Shown here piece by piece: positions 27,574 to 36,443 of a DNA stretch of 64,000 bases. How positions within the stretch are numbered: the first letter of the stretch is position 1; each line of letters starts with the position of its first letter. A model generated the notes under the pieces. The model was not told the DNA's origin. It saw only the letters and a list, made by a program, of their open reading frames with translations, and did no database searches. This stretch comes from Acidimicrobiales bacterium (GTDB lineage: Bacteria; Actinomycetota; Acidimicrobiia; Acidimicrobiales; Palsa-688): NCBI GenBank assembly GCA_036378675.1, contig DASUWA010000016.1, forward strand, positions 62,001-126,000, given 5' to 3'. Made by a program: the position numbers and the translations under genes.

Positions 27574-27908
27574 ATGTTGCCGACCACAAGATGCGTGGGA
27601 GGCCTTCTCTAGTCCTCGCCGGCATCTGGTTGAACTCTCATTCATCCATTTTCTGCGGCTGCACAGATAAGCCCCACCGCGGTGGAGCCCCGGTACCCAG
27701 GGCAATTGGGAAACCGGGACTCCGTCGCCGCTCGGCGCGGCACACCTCACGGTAAAAGTCCTCGTGCCAATGCGGCCGAAATAATGACCCTCCGGACAGA
27801 AGAGGGACTGCATCCGGCCCCACCTTCACACGACTAGGACTTTTGTCCCAAAAGGTGTATTCTCCGCGTTCACAGATGTAACGCAACAACAAACCTGGGC
27901 TGAAGGCG

Positions 27909-28091
27909 GTGATGTCCGTGCCGGTGAGGACGGAAACCCGTTTGGGTGAGTTGGCGGCAGTACGTCGGCAGCTCGAATCGATGGTCCATTCACGGCTCCT
28001 CGTGCCGTTTAGCGAACAGGACGAGCAGAGGTACCGAGAGCTAACAGCCCGTGAGAAGGATCTCTTGAACGGTTCTTCGCGAACTGAATAG
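27909..28091 (+). CDS. 60-aa protein of unknown function
   Basis: Short frame starting GTG/ATG at 27909-27912 behind GAAGGCG. The product is charged and helical (LGELAAVRRQLESMVHSRLL; QRYRELTAREKDLL), like small regulatory or coiled-coil proteins in actinobacteria. No family recognised. The preceding AT-richer stretch with TGTATTCT (27856-27863) could carry a promoter. Confidence 0.5.
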   Translation: MMSVPVRTETRLGELAAVRRQLESMVHSRLLVPFSEQDEQRYRELTAREKDLLNGSSRTE

Positions 28092-28239
28092 CCGGCACTG
28101 ACCTTCGTAACTCGGATTCATCGTTGGTTGGTGTGGTTAAAGGCTAGGGCTCGGTCGTCGCCCGGGCCCACCACGACCAACGTGCGCCGTCCCCCGGCGA
28201 TTGTGCGGGCGGGGCCGTGAGCTGGAGTACCGTGCCTCC

Positions 28240-28923
28240 GTGACTCAGGTCGAAGACCGGGTGACCTTGGAGCCGAACGAGATCATGCTGCTCGGCCAGG
28301 TGATCGCGTGGGTCCGGGATGTGGTCGGCGGCCCTCACCCACGCAAGCCGTCCAAGCCGATCTGCCCGCTGGCAGAGCGTTCAGTGTCGGAAGACCTGAT
28401 GCGCGTCGAGTGGCATCGGGGCGTCGTCGACGCAACTTCGTCGGCATCGGCTGTCCATGCGGCGGTCTCTATGCTCAGCCAGCAAGTGGCGGCTGACCAC
28501 TACCGATCGGTGATGCTCGTTTTCCCCAACCTGACCGACGTGAGCGTCGACGAGGTTAGAACTGCTACTCACGATGCAGTTGTCACCGAAGGACTGATGC
28601 AGGGGTATTTCGGGTGGCCGGACAGTCCTTATGACGACACGGGCTACCCGTGTCCTCCGGTGCCTTGCGTTGTGCTGCGTCCCCTCGACGTCCATGACGT
28701 CGCGCTGTTCATGCGCCCCGACGCGTACCGCCCGGCTCGACTGCGCGGCTACGTGAAGCTCTTCGCCGGTGACTTCATCTCTGGTGCCGTCGCTGACACC
28801 AAGCTGCGGCGGGTTCTGGCCGCCGCAGCGGTTAACAAGGCGGATGTGGTCGCAGCCGGCTGCGAGGACGCGGGAGCTGATTACGAAGCGCTGCTCGGGG
28901 CGCTCGGGGTCACCCCCCGATAA
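28240..28923 (+). CDS. conserved-looking protein of unknown function
   Basis: About 227 aa from a GTG at 28240; the frame is open from 28201 with a TTG. The protein looks well conserved and soluble. It has a Cys-Pro motif region (PICPLAERSV), LVFPNLTDVSV, a GYPCPPVPCVVLRPLDVHDVALFM block and a FMRPDAYRP segment. The Cys-rich PCPP/PC pattern may bind metal. I cannot assign a family. It stands alone before the phospholipase. Confidence 0.6.
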   Translation: MTQVEDRVTLEPNEIMLLGQVIAWVRDVVGGPHPRKPSKPICPLAERSVSEDLMRVEWHRGVVDATSSASAVHAAVSMLSQQVAADHYRSVMLVFPNLTDVSVDEVRTATHDAVVTEGLMQGYFGWPDSPYDDTGYPCPPVPCVVLRPLDVHDVALFMRPDAYRPARLRGYVKLFAGDFISGAVADTKLRRVLAAAAVNKADVVAAGCEDAGADYEALLGALGVTPR

Positions 28924-29044
28924 GAAGCCATCGGGGACACCACGTCGGCACAAGAGCCGAGCCCCGTCAGCGTTCACGGCTGCGACACCCCTTGTTCATG
29001 GTTCGGGATAGGCGTTGCCCATGCCGCCGTCGTATTAGTTAGCT

Positions 29045-30592
29045 ATGAATCGCCGCTCGTTCTTGCGAGGTGCCGCCGCCCTTGGCGGGTTGACCTCGAT
29101 CGGTGCTCTGTCACCCGTGTTAGCCGATACCAGGCGGACGCAACGCACAGCCAGCTCTGAGCCCGAACCGTTGCTGTCCCTGCCGCCGGCCGAGGCTCCG
29201 ATCGACACCATCGTCATTCTGATGATGGAGAACAGGTCTTTCGACCACTACTTCGGCTGGCTTCCCCTAGACGAAGCGTATATGGAGGCAGGTCGTAGTC
29301 GTTACGGCACCGGGTTCTCGGTGGCCGGCAACAACCTTCAGTCGTATGTCGCGCCCGACGGCAAGACGTACCGGACTTATCACCTCGGACCACAGCAGCC
29401 GCTCGACGACCCGGCCCGTGGTTGTGGCCATCCAGATCCTGGGCACGGCTGGTATGAGGGACGCGTCCAGAGGGACCAGGGATTCCTAGCCCATAACACC
29501 GGTAACGACATTTTCGCCATCGGTTACTTCCAGGCGACCGACTTGCCCGTGTACACAGCGCTGGTGCGCGCCTTCACCACCTTTGACCACTATCACGCTG
29601 CGATCATGAGCTCGACATATCCGAACCGGCTCTACTTGTTGTCGGCCCAGACTGATGGCCTCAAAGACCCACCCCTGCCGATCCAACAGCTCGGATTTCA
29701 TTGGCCGTGCATAATGGACCGGCTTACGACCGCCGGAGTCTCTTGGCGCAACTACGCCCAAGATCTTCCTACCGCTGCATTCTTCGGGACGCGCCAACTA
29801 CCAAACGTTCGCCCCCTCGGAGCCTTTCTGGACGATGCGGCCGCTGCCACACTGCCGCAGGTGTCCTTTGTCGACCCGGGATTTATGAGCGGTTATCGGA
29901 CGGACGACCACCCCCTCGGTGATCACCGCGTCGCCCAAGCGTTCGTTGGCACGATATTCTCGGCGTTCCATGCTTCCCCACAATGGCGGCGGGGGGCGAT
30001 GTTCGTTACCTACGACGAGTGGGGCGGCTTCTTCGATCACGTTCCGCCCCCATCTGTATATGACGACCGAGCCAGCACGGTTGACGCCGAGAACTTCGGA
30101 CAGCTCGGATTCCGGGTTCCAATGCTTCTACTCTCGCCTTATGCGCGTCCGGGTTTCGTCGACCACCGACTGTATGAGCACACTTCAGTGTTGCGTTTTC
30201 TCGAGTGGCGATTCCTGGGCGCACCTCCAGAAGGGCCGGGTACAGCCGATGGGCGGTCACGGTGGTGGCTTACTGGACGGGACCGTTACGCGAACAACAT
30301 CGGTGCGTCGATGGTTGCTACGCCGGACACCGACGCCCGCCTCGATCCCGCGAGCATCATCCCCGACGTGTCCGCAGCTTGCGTAGGACGGACCTTCCAG
30401 GACGTCCCCGTTGCCGACCAGATCGAGCAGATGGTCATCCCGCAACCGAAGCCTGACTCCCCGACAACTTCATCGGAGTTCGGCGTTACCGGCGTGTCAG
30501 CGATGCAGCGCGCCCTTGAGGCTGGGTACTTTGATCGTCTCGGGTACCAGGTCAAGCCATCGTTGACTTTGGCCCAGCTCACTGGCCGGTAG
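29045..30592 (+). CDS. Tat-exported phosphoesterase, phospholipase C type
   Basis: A 515-aa secreted enzyme. A twin-arginine signal (MNRRSFLRGAAALGG) directs Tat export. The catalytic start is TIVILMMENRSFDHYFGW, the acidic-phosphatase/PLC hallmark, followed by GCGHPDPGHGW, FATTFDHYHAAIMSSTYPNR-type residues around position 180, and FVTYDEWGGFFDHVPPP with late metal ligands. HTSVLRFLEWRFL closes the fold. Actinobacterial members cleave phosphatidylcholine or sphingomyelin for phosphate or lipid scavenging. The C-terminal ~100 aa are less conserved. Immediately downstream begin recombination remnants, so it marks the edge of ordinary chromosome. Confidence 0.92.
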   Translation: MNRRSFLRGAAALGGLTSIGALSPVLADTRRTQRTASSEPEPLLSLPPAEAPIDTIVILMMENRSFDHYFGWLPLDEAYMEAGRSRYGTGFSVAGNNLQSYVAPDGKTYRTYHLGPQQPLDDPARGCGHPDPGHGWYEGRVQRDQGFLAHNTGNDIFAIGYFQATDLPVYTALVRAFTTFDHYHAAIMSSTYPNRLYLLSAQTDGLKDPPLPIQQLGFHWPCIMDRLTTAGVSWRNYAQDLPTAAFFGTRQLPNVRPLGAFLDDAAAATLPQVSFVDPGFMSGYRTDDHPLGDHRVAQAFVGTIFSAFHASPQWRRGAMFVTYDEWGGFFDHVPPPSVYDDRASTVDAENFGQLGFRVPMLLLSPYARPGFVDHRLYEHTSVLRFLEWRFLGAPPEGPGTADGRSRWWLTGRDRYANNIGASMVATPDTDARLDPASIIPDVSAACVGRTFQDVPVADQIEQMVIPQPKPDSPTTSSEFGVTGVSAMQRALEAGYFDRLGYQVKPSLTLAQLTGR

Positions 30593-30631
30593 TTGCTACT
30601 TGGCGACACTCGCGCTCCAGCCCGGAGTTCG

Positions 30632-30745
30632 CTCAAAGTCGTCTCCGAGCGCCTCGGTCACGCCAGCATCTCGGTGCTGCGGACATCTGCAGCAGATGCT
30701 CGCGGGATGCAGACCGACACTGCTGAGCATCGCATGGACATTCCC
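30632..30745 (+). pseudogene. tyrosine recombinase C-terminal remnant
   Basis: In one frame the translation reads LKVVSERLGHASISV, matching the well-known conserved block of phage-type integrases that precedes the catalytic Tyr. It is followed out of frame by GHLQQMLAG and back in frame by GMQTDTAE, which resembles the usual C-terminal helix. Two small compensating indels have removed the nucleophilic Tyr. No upstream catalytic domain remains; the PLC gene abuts it. Confidence 0.7.
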
Positions 30746-30751
30746 GGAGGC

Positions 30752-30835
30752 GGTGGTATAGCCGGTCCACTGGTAGCCATCCCACCAGCGCAGATCACGC
30801 GTTTCCGCCGGGGTCGTCGTACCATCCCGGCCACT
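30752..30835 (-). pseudogene. broken DUF2510 domain remnant
   Basis: On the minus strand PGWYDDPGG is followed one frame over by LRWWDGYQWTGYTT. Together they form a DUF2510 motif of the PGWYxDP...LRWWDGxQWT kind found at the ends of actinobacterial membrane proteins. The frameshift and a TGA between the halves break it. Confidence 0.6.
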
Positions 30836-31130
30836 GGGGGAACCTGGGCCTGCCGAGTTGATCGCTGTGCCCCCCACCCCTCCAGTCGCCGGCGCGTTCT
30901 CCCGGTCGGCATCCGGCACCGGAGTTCCCGGGCCTGCTTGGCGTCACGCGGGTTAGGGGCTGCCCCTGTCCGCCATGACGCGATTCCCCCATTCCTACTG
31001 CCGCAGTTGGAACTGGTCCAAACCCGGGTGGAAGGCCAGCGCCAAAGGGCCACGAACCGTTGACCCCCAGAACTCTCAGCCGTACATTACGACCTTCGGG
31101 ACACAAAAGGTGCCGAGCTCCGTGTTCGGG

Positions 31131-31991
31131 ATGGGGTGGAACGTGGGTCGGATCGCAGGGCTGGTTGCCATCGTTTTGTTCGGAGGTGCAGCATCGGGCT
31201 TCTCCCCACCACTAAAGGCTTTAGACGACGCCACGTCGACCGGCAGTCCATCGATCGCCCAGGCGCCGTCCACGACCACCAGTCAGCCACCTACACCCGC
31301 CGACCAGTCCCCCACCGCGCCCCCACTGTTGACGACGACCACAACTCAGCCGCCCAGCGCTGACCTATCGATCAGCGTGTCCCAGCCCGAGGACGACTTG
31401 TACACCTTCGTTGTCAATAACTCGGGATCTTCGACAGCAGCCGCTCCGGTGAAGTTGTCGATTCAATTCCAACCGAGCGAGTCGTTCTTCGCCGGCTCCG
31501 GAGACGGCTGGTCGTGCGACAGTTCGAGCGGCAGTCAGGCCACTTGTACCCACCCGGCGCTGGCCACCCAAACGTCGTCCCAGGTCAATATCGCAGTGAC
31601 CCGGGGCGAGAAGTGCTCCCCGTACATTGTCATTGCCACGGTCTCGAGTCCCACCCCTGACCCGACTTCACAGGACAATCAGGCGAGCACCAACCCGTGC
31701 GCGCAGGGCCCTGGAGTTACTCCGGTCAGTCCCAACGCCCTCAAGACGCCGACCGGCGGGCCAGCCAGCTCCGTGCCGCCTTCGCCGACGACTGCCACCG
31801 CGCCCGCGCATATCGATGCGCAGACGTTGGCGACACGCTCTTCGGCAGCGACGACTCGCTCGTTGGCGGCGACCGGATCCGACAACCGAGCTCTCCTCGT
31901 CGGTCTCGGCCTCATCATCGTCGGCATCTCCGCAGTCGGATTCTCAAACTGCTTCCCACTCAGGCGAACACAAAGGACAGCCGGGCGCTGA
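31131..31991 (+). CDS. secreted surface protein with LAxTG sorting signal
   Basis: About 286 aa from the ATG at 31131 (the frame opens at 30975, through remnants). It has a hydrophobic signal (IAGLVAIVLFGGAASG) and a Thr/Pro-rich linker with many Thr runs. A DUF11-like beta domain follows (SADLSISVSQPEDDLYTFVVNNSGS; GWSCDSSSGSQATCTHPA with a likely disulfide), then a second low-complexity stalk. The C-terminus has LAATGSDN, a hydrophobic helix (ALLVGLGLIIVGISAVGF) and basic residues. That is a class E (LAxTG) sortase signal, so covalent attachment to peptidoglycan is expected. The kinase gene follows within 15-30 bp, suggesting a shared operon. Confidence 0.82.
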   Translation: MGWNVGRIAGLVAIVLFGGAASGFSPPLKALDDATSTGSPSIAQAPSTTTSQPPTPADQSPTAPPLLTTTTTQPPSADLSISVSQPEDDLYTFVVNNSGSSTAAAPVKLSIQFQPSESFFAGSGDGWSCDSSSGSQATCTHPALATQTSSQVNIAVTRGEKCSPYIVIATVSSPTPDPTSQDNQASTNPCAQGPGVTPVSPNALKTPTGGPASSVPPSPTTATAPAHIDAQTLATRSSAATTRSLAATGSDNRALLVGLGLIIVGISAVGFSNCFPLRRTQRTAGR

Positions 31992-32004
31992 CACCGGGAA
32001 GAAG

Positions 32005-33852
32005 TTGACCAGGTTTGCACAGGTGAACTCCGACTACGAACTCCTGGTCGAAGCCTTGCCCGCGTACGACGTGGGTGGCGAGCTTGGGCGCGGGGCTTGG
32101 GGGAGAGTCTTCGCCGGCCGGCACCGCCATCTTGATCGGAACGTCGCAATCAAGCAGTTGCCGCCGGCGTTCGGTGCCGACCCCACCATTCGGGCTCGCT
32201 TTCTGGCCGAGGCGCGCCTGCTCGCCTCGCTCGATCACCCGCACATCGTCCCGATCTACGACTACGTCGAGTTCAGAGGCCTCTGCGTCCTCGTCATGGA
32301 ACGTCTGAGCCTGGGCACCGTCGTGCAGCGGGCCCAGATGAACGGCTTCACCCAGCCGGCGTCAGTGGCCATTGGCCTCGCAACCGCAGCGGGCCTGCAC
32401 CACGCCCATCAGCGCGGCGTCCTGCACCGAGACGTCAAACCCCAGAACCTCATGTTCTCTAGCACGAGTACCGTCAAGGTCACCGACTTCGGTATTGCCA
32501 AGGTCATCGGCGGTGCCAACACCGTAGCGACACGGGCCGGCTACGTCATGGGTACCCCTGCGTACATCGCGCCGGAACAGGCCCAAGCGAAGCAGTTAAC
32601 GCCGGCCACCGACGTCTACGCAGCCGCCACGGTGGTCTACGAGCTCCTCTCCGGTCGGCTGCCCTACTCCGACGAAGGTGACGCTGTAACCATGCTCTAC
32701 CGCCACGTCCACGAGGATCCTGAGCCCCTCGGCGCCGCGAACCCCGATGTCCCCGGGCAGCTAGCCGGGGCGGTCGATCGGGCACTGGTCCGGGATCCCC
32801 GTGATCGCTATGCATCGGCCGAGGAATTCGGTATAGCGATAGCCCGTGCGGCGTCCTCGTCGTGGGGCCCCAGTTGGCTGGACACCAGCGGTATCACGGT
32901 TGTGGTAGCGCGATCAATGCTCGCCGAAGTGGCCGGCTCGAGCCCGGCCGAAGCAGCACCAGAAACGCGCCGAAAGCTAGGGGCGATAACGGTACTCAAC
33001 CGTCGACCCGCACGTCGCGAATCACGGCAGCCGGTCGACGTCGCCCTCACCGATCTTGTACCCGCCGGCGAGCTGATCGCCGACCGCGCCCGGCCGGGAC
33101 GACGCATCTCAAGGTGGCAGGTCATTGGCGCGGTCACAACAGTGGCGATTGGAGCGCTCGTGGTCGCGCTAGTCGTCGTTGGTCGAACGGACCGTCCTTC
33201 CAGGACAGCCCAAACTCACACGGCGTCGATCATCTTTTCGGACAATTTCACGGACCGCAACAGCGGGTGGGGAACGCTCAACAGTCCGGCCGAGGTCACC
33301 CAGTACACGACCGATCATCACTACCGGATTGACGCGAGGGTTCCCGAGCAGGTGGTTTATGTCGACAGCGAATTCTCCGGCGGCGCTGTCCGGCCGCAGC
33401 TAACTGACATTGGCGACGCCTCAGTCGAGGTGGGCGCGCGCCAGGTATCGGGGGGGCAGGGGGTGTTCGGATTGCTCTGCCGCGGCCGAGGTCTGGGACA
33501 GCCGTACTACTTCGGCGCTGCGGGCACCGACGGCTTCTGGGGGTTGTACAAGTACACGTACGACACGCAGGGGACGGGCGACGCCACGACGCTCAACAAG
33601 GGGGACATCCCATCTCTGGCGACGCCGCCAGGCGCAACGCCCCGTCTCGATCGACTCCGGCTCGATTGCGCCGGGCGAGCCGGCGCCACCGTCACGCTGC
33701 GGCTCTACGAGAACGGCGTGCTCGTCGGGGAGGCCCAGGACCCGAATGGCCTGCCGACGGGCCGCGTCGGGATGCTTGTCGATTCCGAATCATCAGGAGA
33801 CCTCGCCGTGGATTTCGACTCGTTCACCGTCCGCCGGCTGGTCAGTGGGTGA
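32005..33852 (+). CDS. transmembrane Ser/Thr protein kinase with extracellular sensor domain
   Basis: About 615 aa from the TTG at 32005 (GGGAAG upstream); a GTG at 32023 is an alternative. The kinase domain has a glycine loop GELGRGAWGRVFAG, catalytic Lys in VAIKQLPP, HRDVKPQNLMF, the DFG in VTDFGIAKV, and GTPAYIAPEQ with APE. A linker leads to one membrane helix (IGAVTTVAIGALVVALVVVG, position ~33120-33180). The extracellular part begins IIFSDNFTDRNSGWGT and resembles a concanavalin-like sugar-binding fold. Unlike PknB there are no PASTA repeats. The long frame upstream of the start (from 31627) overlaps the surface-protein gene in another frame and is not real. Confidence 0.9.
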   Translation: MTRFAQVNSDYELLVEALPAYDVGGELGRGAWGRVFAGRHRHLDRNVAIKQLPPAFGADPTIRARFLAEARLLASLDHPHIVPIYDYVEFRGLCVLVMERLSLGTVVQRAQMNGFTQPASVAIGLATAAGLHHAHQRGVLHRDVKPQNLMFSSTSTVKVTDFGIAKVIGGANTVATRAGYVMGTPAYIAPEQAQAKQLTPATDVYAAATVVYELLSGRLPYSDEGDAVTMLYRHVHEDPEPLGAANPDVPGQLAGAVDRALVRDPRDRYASAEEFGIAIARAASSSWGPSWLDTSGITVVVARSMLAEVAGSSPAEAAPETRRKLGAITVLNRRPARRESRQPVDVALTDLVPAGELIADRARPGRRISRWQVIGAVTTVAIGALVVALVVVGRTDRPSRTAQTHTASIIFSDNFTDRNSGWGTLNSPAEVTQYTTDHHYRIDARVPEQVVYVDSEFSGGAVRPQLTDIGDASVEVGARQVSGGQGVFGLLCRGRGLGQPYYFGAAGTDGFWGLYKYTYDTQGTGDATTLNKGDIPSLATPPGATPRLDRLRLDCAGRAGATVTLRLYENGVLVGEAQDPNGLPTGRVGMLVDSESSGDLAVDFDSFTVRRLVSG

Positions 33853-33868
33853 CCATGACGTACGAGAA

Positions 33869-34507
33869 TCACCGGTTCGTCTGAACATCGTGGGCGGTAA
33901 CGGCGCGCATCCGGAGGGCCTCCTGGGCCAGCCGGACCCGTCGCGACCCGGCGGAGGTGTCGATCCCGAATTTGTCGTAGAGGTTGAGGAGGTGCGATTT
34001 GACCGCCGCCTCACTGACGACGAGCTCTTGGGCAATCTCGCGAACGCTGGCAGGCTGAGCAAACTCAGCACCGCTCAACAGCGAACGGCATAGCGCGATC
34101 AGAACGTCGCGTTCACGTCCCGTCAGGTTCGGTGGACGCTCCGGGGCCAGCGTCTCCCGTCCGCTGAGTGGCGAATCGCCCCGCAGAACCAAACGCGACG
34201 AGCCAACCAAGATCTCGTCACCGGGCTGCACCGCCCGTTCTCCGGCTATGCGCTGACCGTTGATAAAAGTCCCGTTAGCGGACCCGAGGTCACGCACGCA
34301 CCAGCCGCTCGCGTAACGAACTATCGCTGCATGGACCCGAGACACTGTGCTGTCGGAGCTGAGCACCACGTCGTTCGAGTTGGCCCGCCCTACTACAACC
34401 GGACGATCGCCATCGAGCGGCAGGAGCTCGGCTCGATGGGCGACCCACACCTCAAGGTACGCACCCAATCCCCTCTCACCTCCGAGAGGAGCATATTTGC
34501 CGAGCAC
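33869..34507 (-). CDS. FHA domain fused to a LuxR-like helix-turn-helix
   Basis: A 212-aa regulator. The N-terminal FHA domain has VVVGRANSNDVVLSSDSTVSRVHAAI and WCVRDLGSANGTFINGQRI, with the phosphothreonine-binding Arg, Ser, His and Asn. After a linker the C-terminal HTH reads LTGRERDVLIALCRSLLS and VREIAQELVVSEAAVKSHLLNLYDKFGI. FHA domains bind phospho-Thr peptides, so this protein is probably read out by the convergent kinase gene whose stop lies 16 bp away. The direct target genes are unknown; the secreted protein at 34681 is a candidate. Confidence 0.88.
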   Translation of the reverse strand: MLGKYAPLGGERGLGAYLEVWVAHRAELLPLDGDRPVVVGRANSNDVVLSSDSTVSRVHAAIVRYASGWCVRDLGSANGTFINGQRIAGERAVQPGDEILVGSSRLVLRGDSPLSGRETLAPERPPNLTGRERDVLIALCRSLLSGAEFAQPASVREIAQELVVSEAAVKSHLLNLYDKFGIDTSAGSRRVRLAQEALRMRAVTAHDVQTNR

Positions 34508-34680
34508 CGTCGAGTGCGCTGTGTCTACGTCGACGGGTGACGAAATGGCGGGGAAATCCCCACCTCGAGGGTGGCCAATCTCCGCTACCAGAGAGATTCC
34601 GGCTGAGCCCGCCCGAGCGGATCATAAGACGAGTCCGACGATCGTCGGAACCAAGAAATCCAAACGAAAGGATCAGTCCA

Positions 34681-35652
34681 GTGAACTTCAAGAAGATCAA
34701 TCGCGCTCTCGCCGGCGGCTTGGTCACCCTCGCAGGGTTCGGAACCCTGTTCGCTGCGGAGGCCGGTGCCGCTCATGCGGCCGTGCCTTATCCCGTTTAC
34801 AGGTACGTCGGGCCTACGATCAACGTCGATCAGAGCCCCGGCAGCGTGCCCTACGAGCAGGCCAGGATCTCCGGCTCCAACTTCACACCCAACAACCCGA
34901 TCTGGTTTGGTGTCAAAGACACGGTAACCGGAACCTGGTACGGCGGCTGGACGAGCTCTGACAGCAACGGGTCGTTCGTCGCCACTACCACCAACGTGCC
35001 CCCGAGCAGCCGATGCCATCAGATGGTCGCTCACGCCGACATCGGCCAGGGCTATACGACGGGCGCGGCGCGAGATGTCACCTTCACCGACATCTGCCCC
35101 AACGTCGCCGTCAACCCCAATCCCTCGGCGCAGTCGAGTCCGATCGGCTTTGGCCAGGTCGAGCTGAGCGGCACGGGATACACGCCCGGTGGCTGGGTGT
35201 GGTGGGGCGTTCAGGACACGACCAACGGTACCTGGTACGACAGCGCTTGGACTACCGCTACCAGCGTCGGTTACTTCCAGATCGTCACCTCGAAGCTCCC
35301 AGCAACGAGCTGCGGGCATCAGATGACGGCAGACGCCGCCGACTGGAGCACTAACTTCACCAACGGCCTCAACACTCCTAAGGACCAGTACTTCACGCTG
35401 TCGTGCGCTCCGACTCTCTCCGTCGACAACAGCGGAGTCGTGACCGGGACGCACTACACAACCAACGGTGGCGTCGAGATCTTTTTGACGGGCTTGGACG
35501 GCCAGTCGCCGTCTGGTCCGTACTACACGGCGTCGCCCGATGGGACGATTTCCTACCACCTCGGCTTCTACCCGGAGTGCGAAACCGTCCAGGCCAAAGA
35601 TCTGGTCACCGGCAGGATGTCGCAGGTGTACACCGCAGCTTGCATTCCGTAA
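34681..35652 (+). CDS. secreted protein with two homologous extracellular repeats
   Basis: About 323 aa from the GTG at 34681, with AAAGGATC upstream; the frame opens at 34537 without a ribosome binding site. The signal peptide runs FKKINRALAGGLVTLAGFG to AGAAHA. Two repeats of about 95 aa follow: one with ISGSNFTPNNPIWFGVKDT and SSRCHQMVAHAD, the next with LSGTGYTPGGWVWWGVQDT and TSCGHQMTADAAD. A third, shorter copy starts GVVTGTHYTTNGGVEIFL. Each full repeat has one conserved Cys near CHQM/CGHQM and two Trp motifs. The function is unknown; it looks like an extracellular matrix or carbohydrate-binding protein. Confidence 0.78.
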   Translation: MNFKKINRALAGGLVTLAGFGTLFAAEAGAAHAAVPYPVYRYVGPTINVDQSPGSVPYEQARISGSNFTPNNPIWFGVKDTVTGTWYGGWTSSDSNGSFVATTTNVPPSSRCHQMVAHADIGQGYTTGAARDVTFTDICPNVAVNPNPSAQSSPIGFGQVELSGTGYTPGGWVWWGVQDTTNGTWYDSAWTTATSVGYFQIVTSKLPATSCGHQMTADAADWSTNFTNGLNTPKDQYFTLSCAPTLSVDNSGVVTGTHYTTNGGVEIFLTGLDGQSPSGPYYTASPDGTISYHLGFYPECETVQAKDLVTGRMSQVYTAACIP

Positions 35653-35682
35653 CCGACGGCGAAGTTGAATCAAACAAACGGG

Positions 35683-35710
35683 GACCGGACCACAACGTGG
35701 TGGTCCGGTC
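35683..35710 (+). terminator. strong hairpin terminator
   Basis: Arms 35683-35693 and 35700-35710 give 11 perfect base pairs with a 6-nt loop, about 30 bp after the secreted-protein stop. Only a weak T/C run follows (TCTCG), so termination may be bidirectional or factor-assisted. Confidence 0.7.
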
Positions 35711-36443
35711 TCTCGCGTCCCGATTGACATCTGACCGCGATCTTGGGAACCGCCGCGCGACAGGCGTCGCTACACAACTACGCTTGGGGAAGTCGGACTC
35801 TCCCGAAGTCGGTGACAGCTGGAAATACTCAATCCAAGAAATCGGCCTTGAAGAGCACTCATGACGACTTGTGTCTCCGTTCCTGGCGTCATGCTGCCCT
35901 TTCTCGCCCTCCAACAGGCAGTATTTGATCAAGTTGTGATCACGAAGACCGCTCCTCCGTCGCTGGCGGACCGAATTTCGACCTGGGCTGCTCCTTCGTC
36001 ATTCGCCCCAGACGTTCTCCGTCCAAAGCTTCTCGAGTTCATCGGGGTCCGGTGATTCCGAGGACTCGAACGTCACGTAACCCTTAGTCCTCAGACCTGA
36101 ATCTGAAAGGGTTTCTCGTTTTCTGGAGCCCTTTGAAATGACTTGACAGGGCTTCAGCGAGTTGGCGGATGGTCGTGGGCACCTGCAACAGCGTGGTCTT
36201 CCCATTCCAGTCCGCAACTCGGCCCACCGGTCATGGATCTAGGCACCGCGGAGCAAGTTGGAGACCTCATAGCCAAAGGCTTCGCCGGAAATGTCTTTCT
36301 TGTCACCGACGATTGCCGGAAGTGCTACGGGGAACTCACATCGCGGGGCTACCCCCCGGGGAACAGCATTCGACTCACCGAAGTACGACAACTCGCTTAG
36401 GCGACCAGGCCCCTAGTCGACGCGTCTTACTTCCTTACAACTC
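35711..36443. other. 733-bp region with fragments of uncertain coding
   Basis: Two short frames look partly protein-like: + strand 36233-36400 (listed) and the C-terminal part of a minus-strand frame near 35999-36120 that ends PDELEKLWTENVWGE. Neither has a clear start. The region is probably gene debris. Confidence 0.45.
36233..36400 (+). CDS. possible 55-aa protein or gene fragment
   Basis: From ATG at 36233 the product reads as a compact globular fragment (TAEQVGDLIAKGFAGNVFLV, DDCRKCYGELTSRGY). No ribosome binding site is evident and no family recognised. Confidence 0.3.
   Translation: MDLGTAEQVGDLIAKGFAGNVFLVTDDCRKCYGELTSRGYPPGNSIRLTEVRQLA

Larger units (their letters stand above)
27257..27908. 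other. 652-bp region without a convincing gene; structured RNA candidates
   Basis: Holds a terminator-like hairpin at 27391-27424 with no gene in front of it and two further strong hairpins at 27504-27573. A 161-aa minus-strand frame (27328-27813) spans these structures and has a Cys/Arg-rich, noncoding look. The stretch may encode one or more small RNAs. Confidence 0.5.

Noticed and set aside
27328-27813. 161-aa minus-strand protein
   Set aside because: Spans three hairpins and a terminator; composition looks noncoding.
31627-32004. N-terminal extension of the kinase
   Set aside because: Overlaps the surface-protein gene in another frame and is Arg/Pro-rich without domain.
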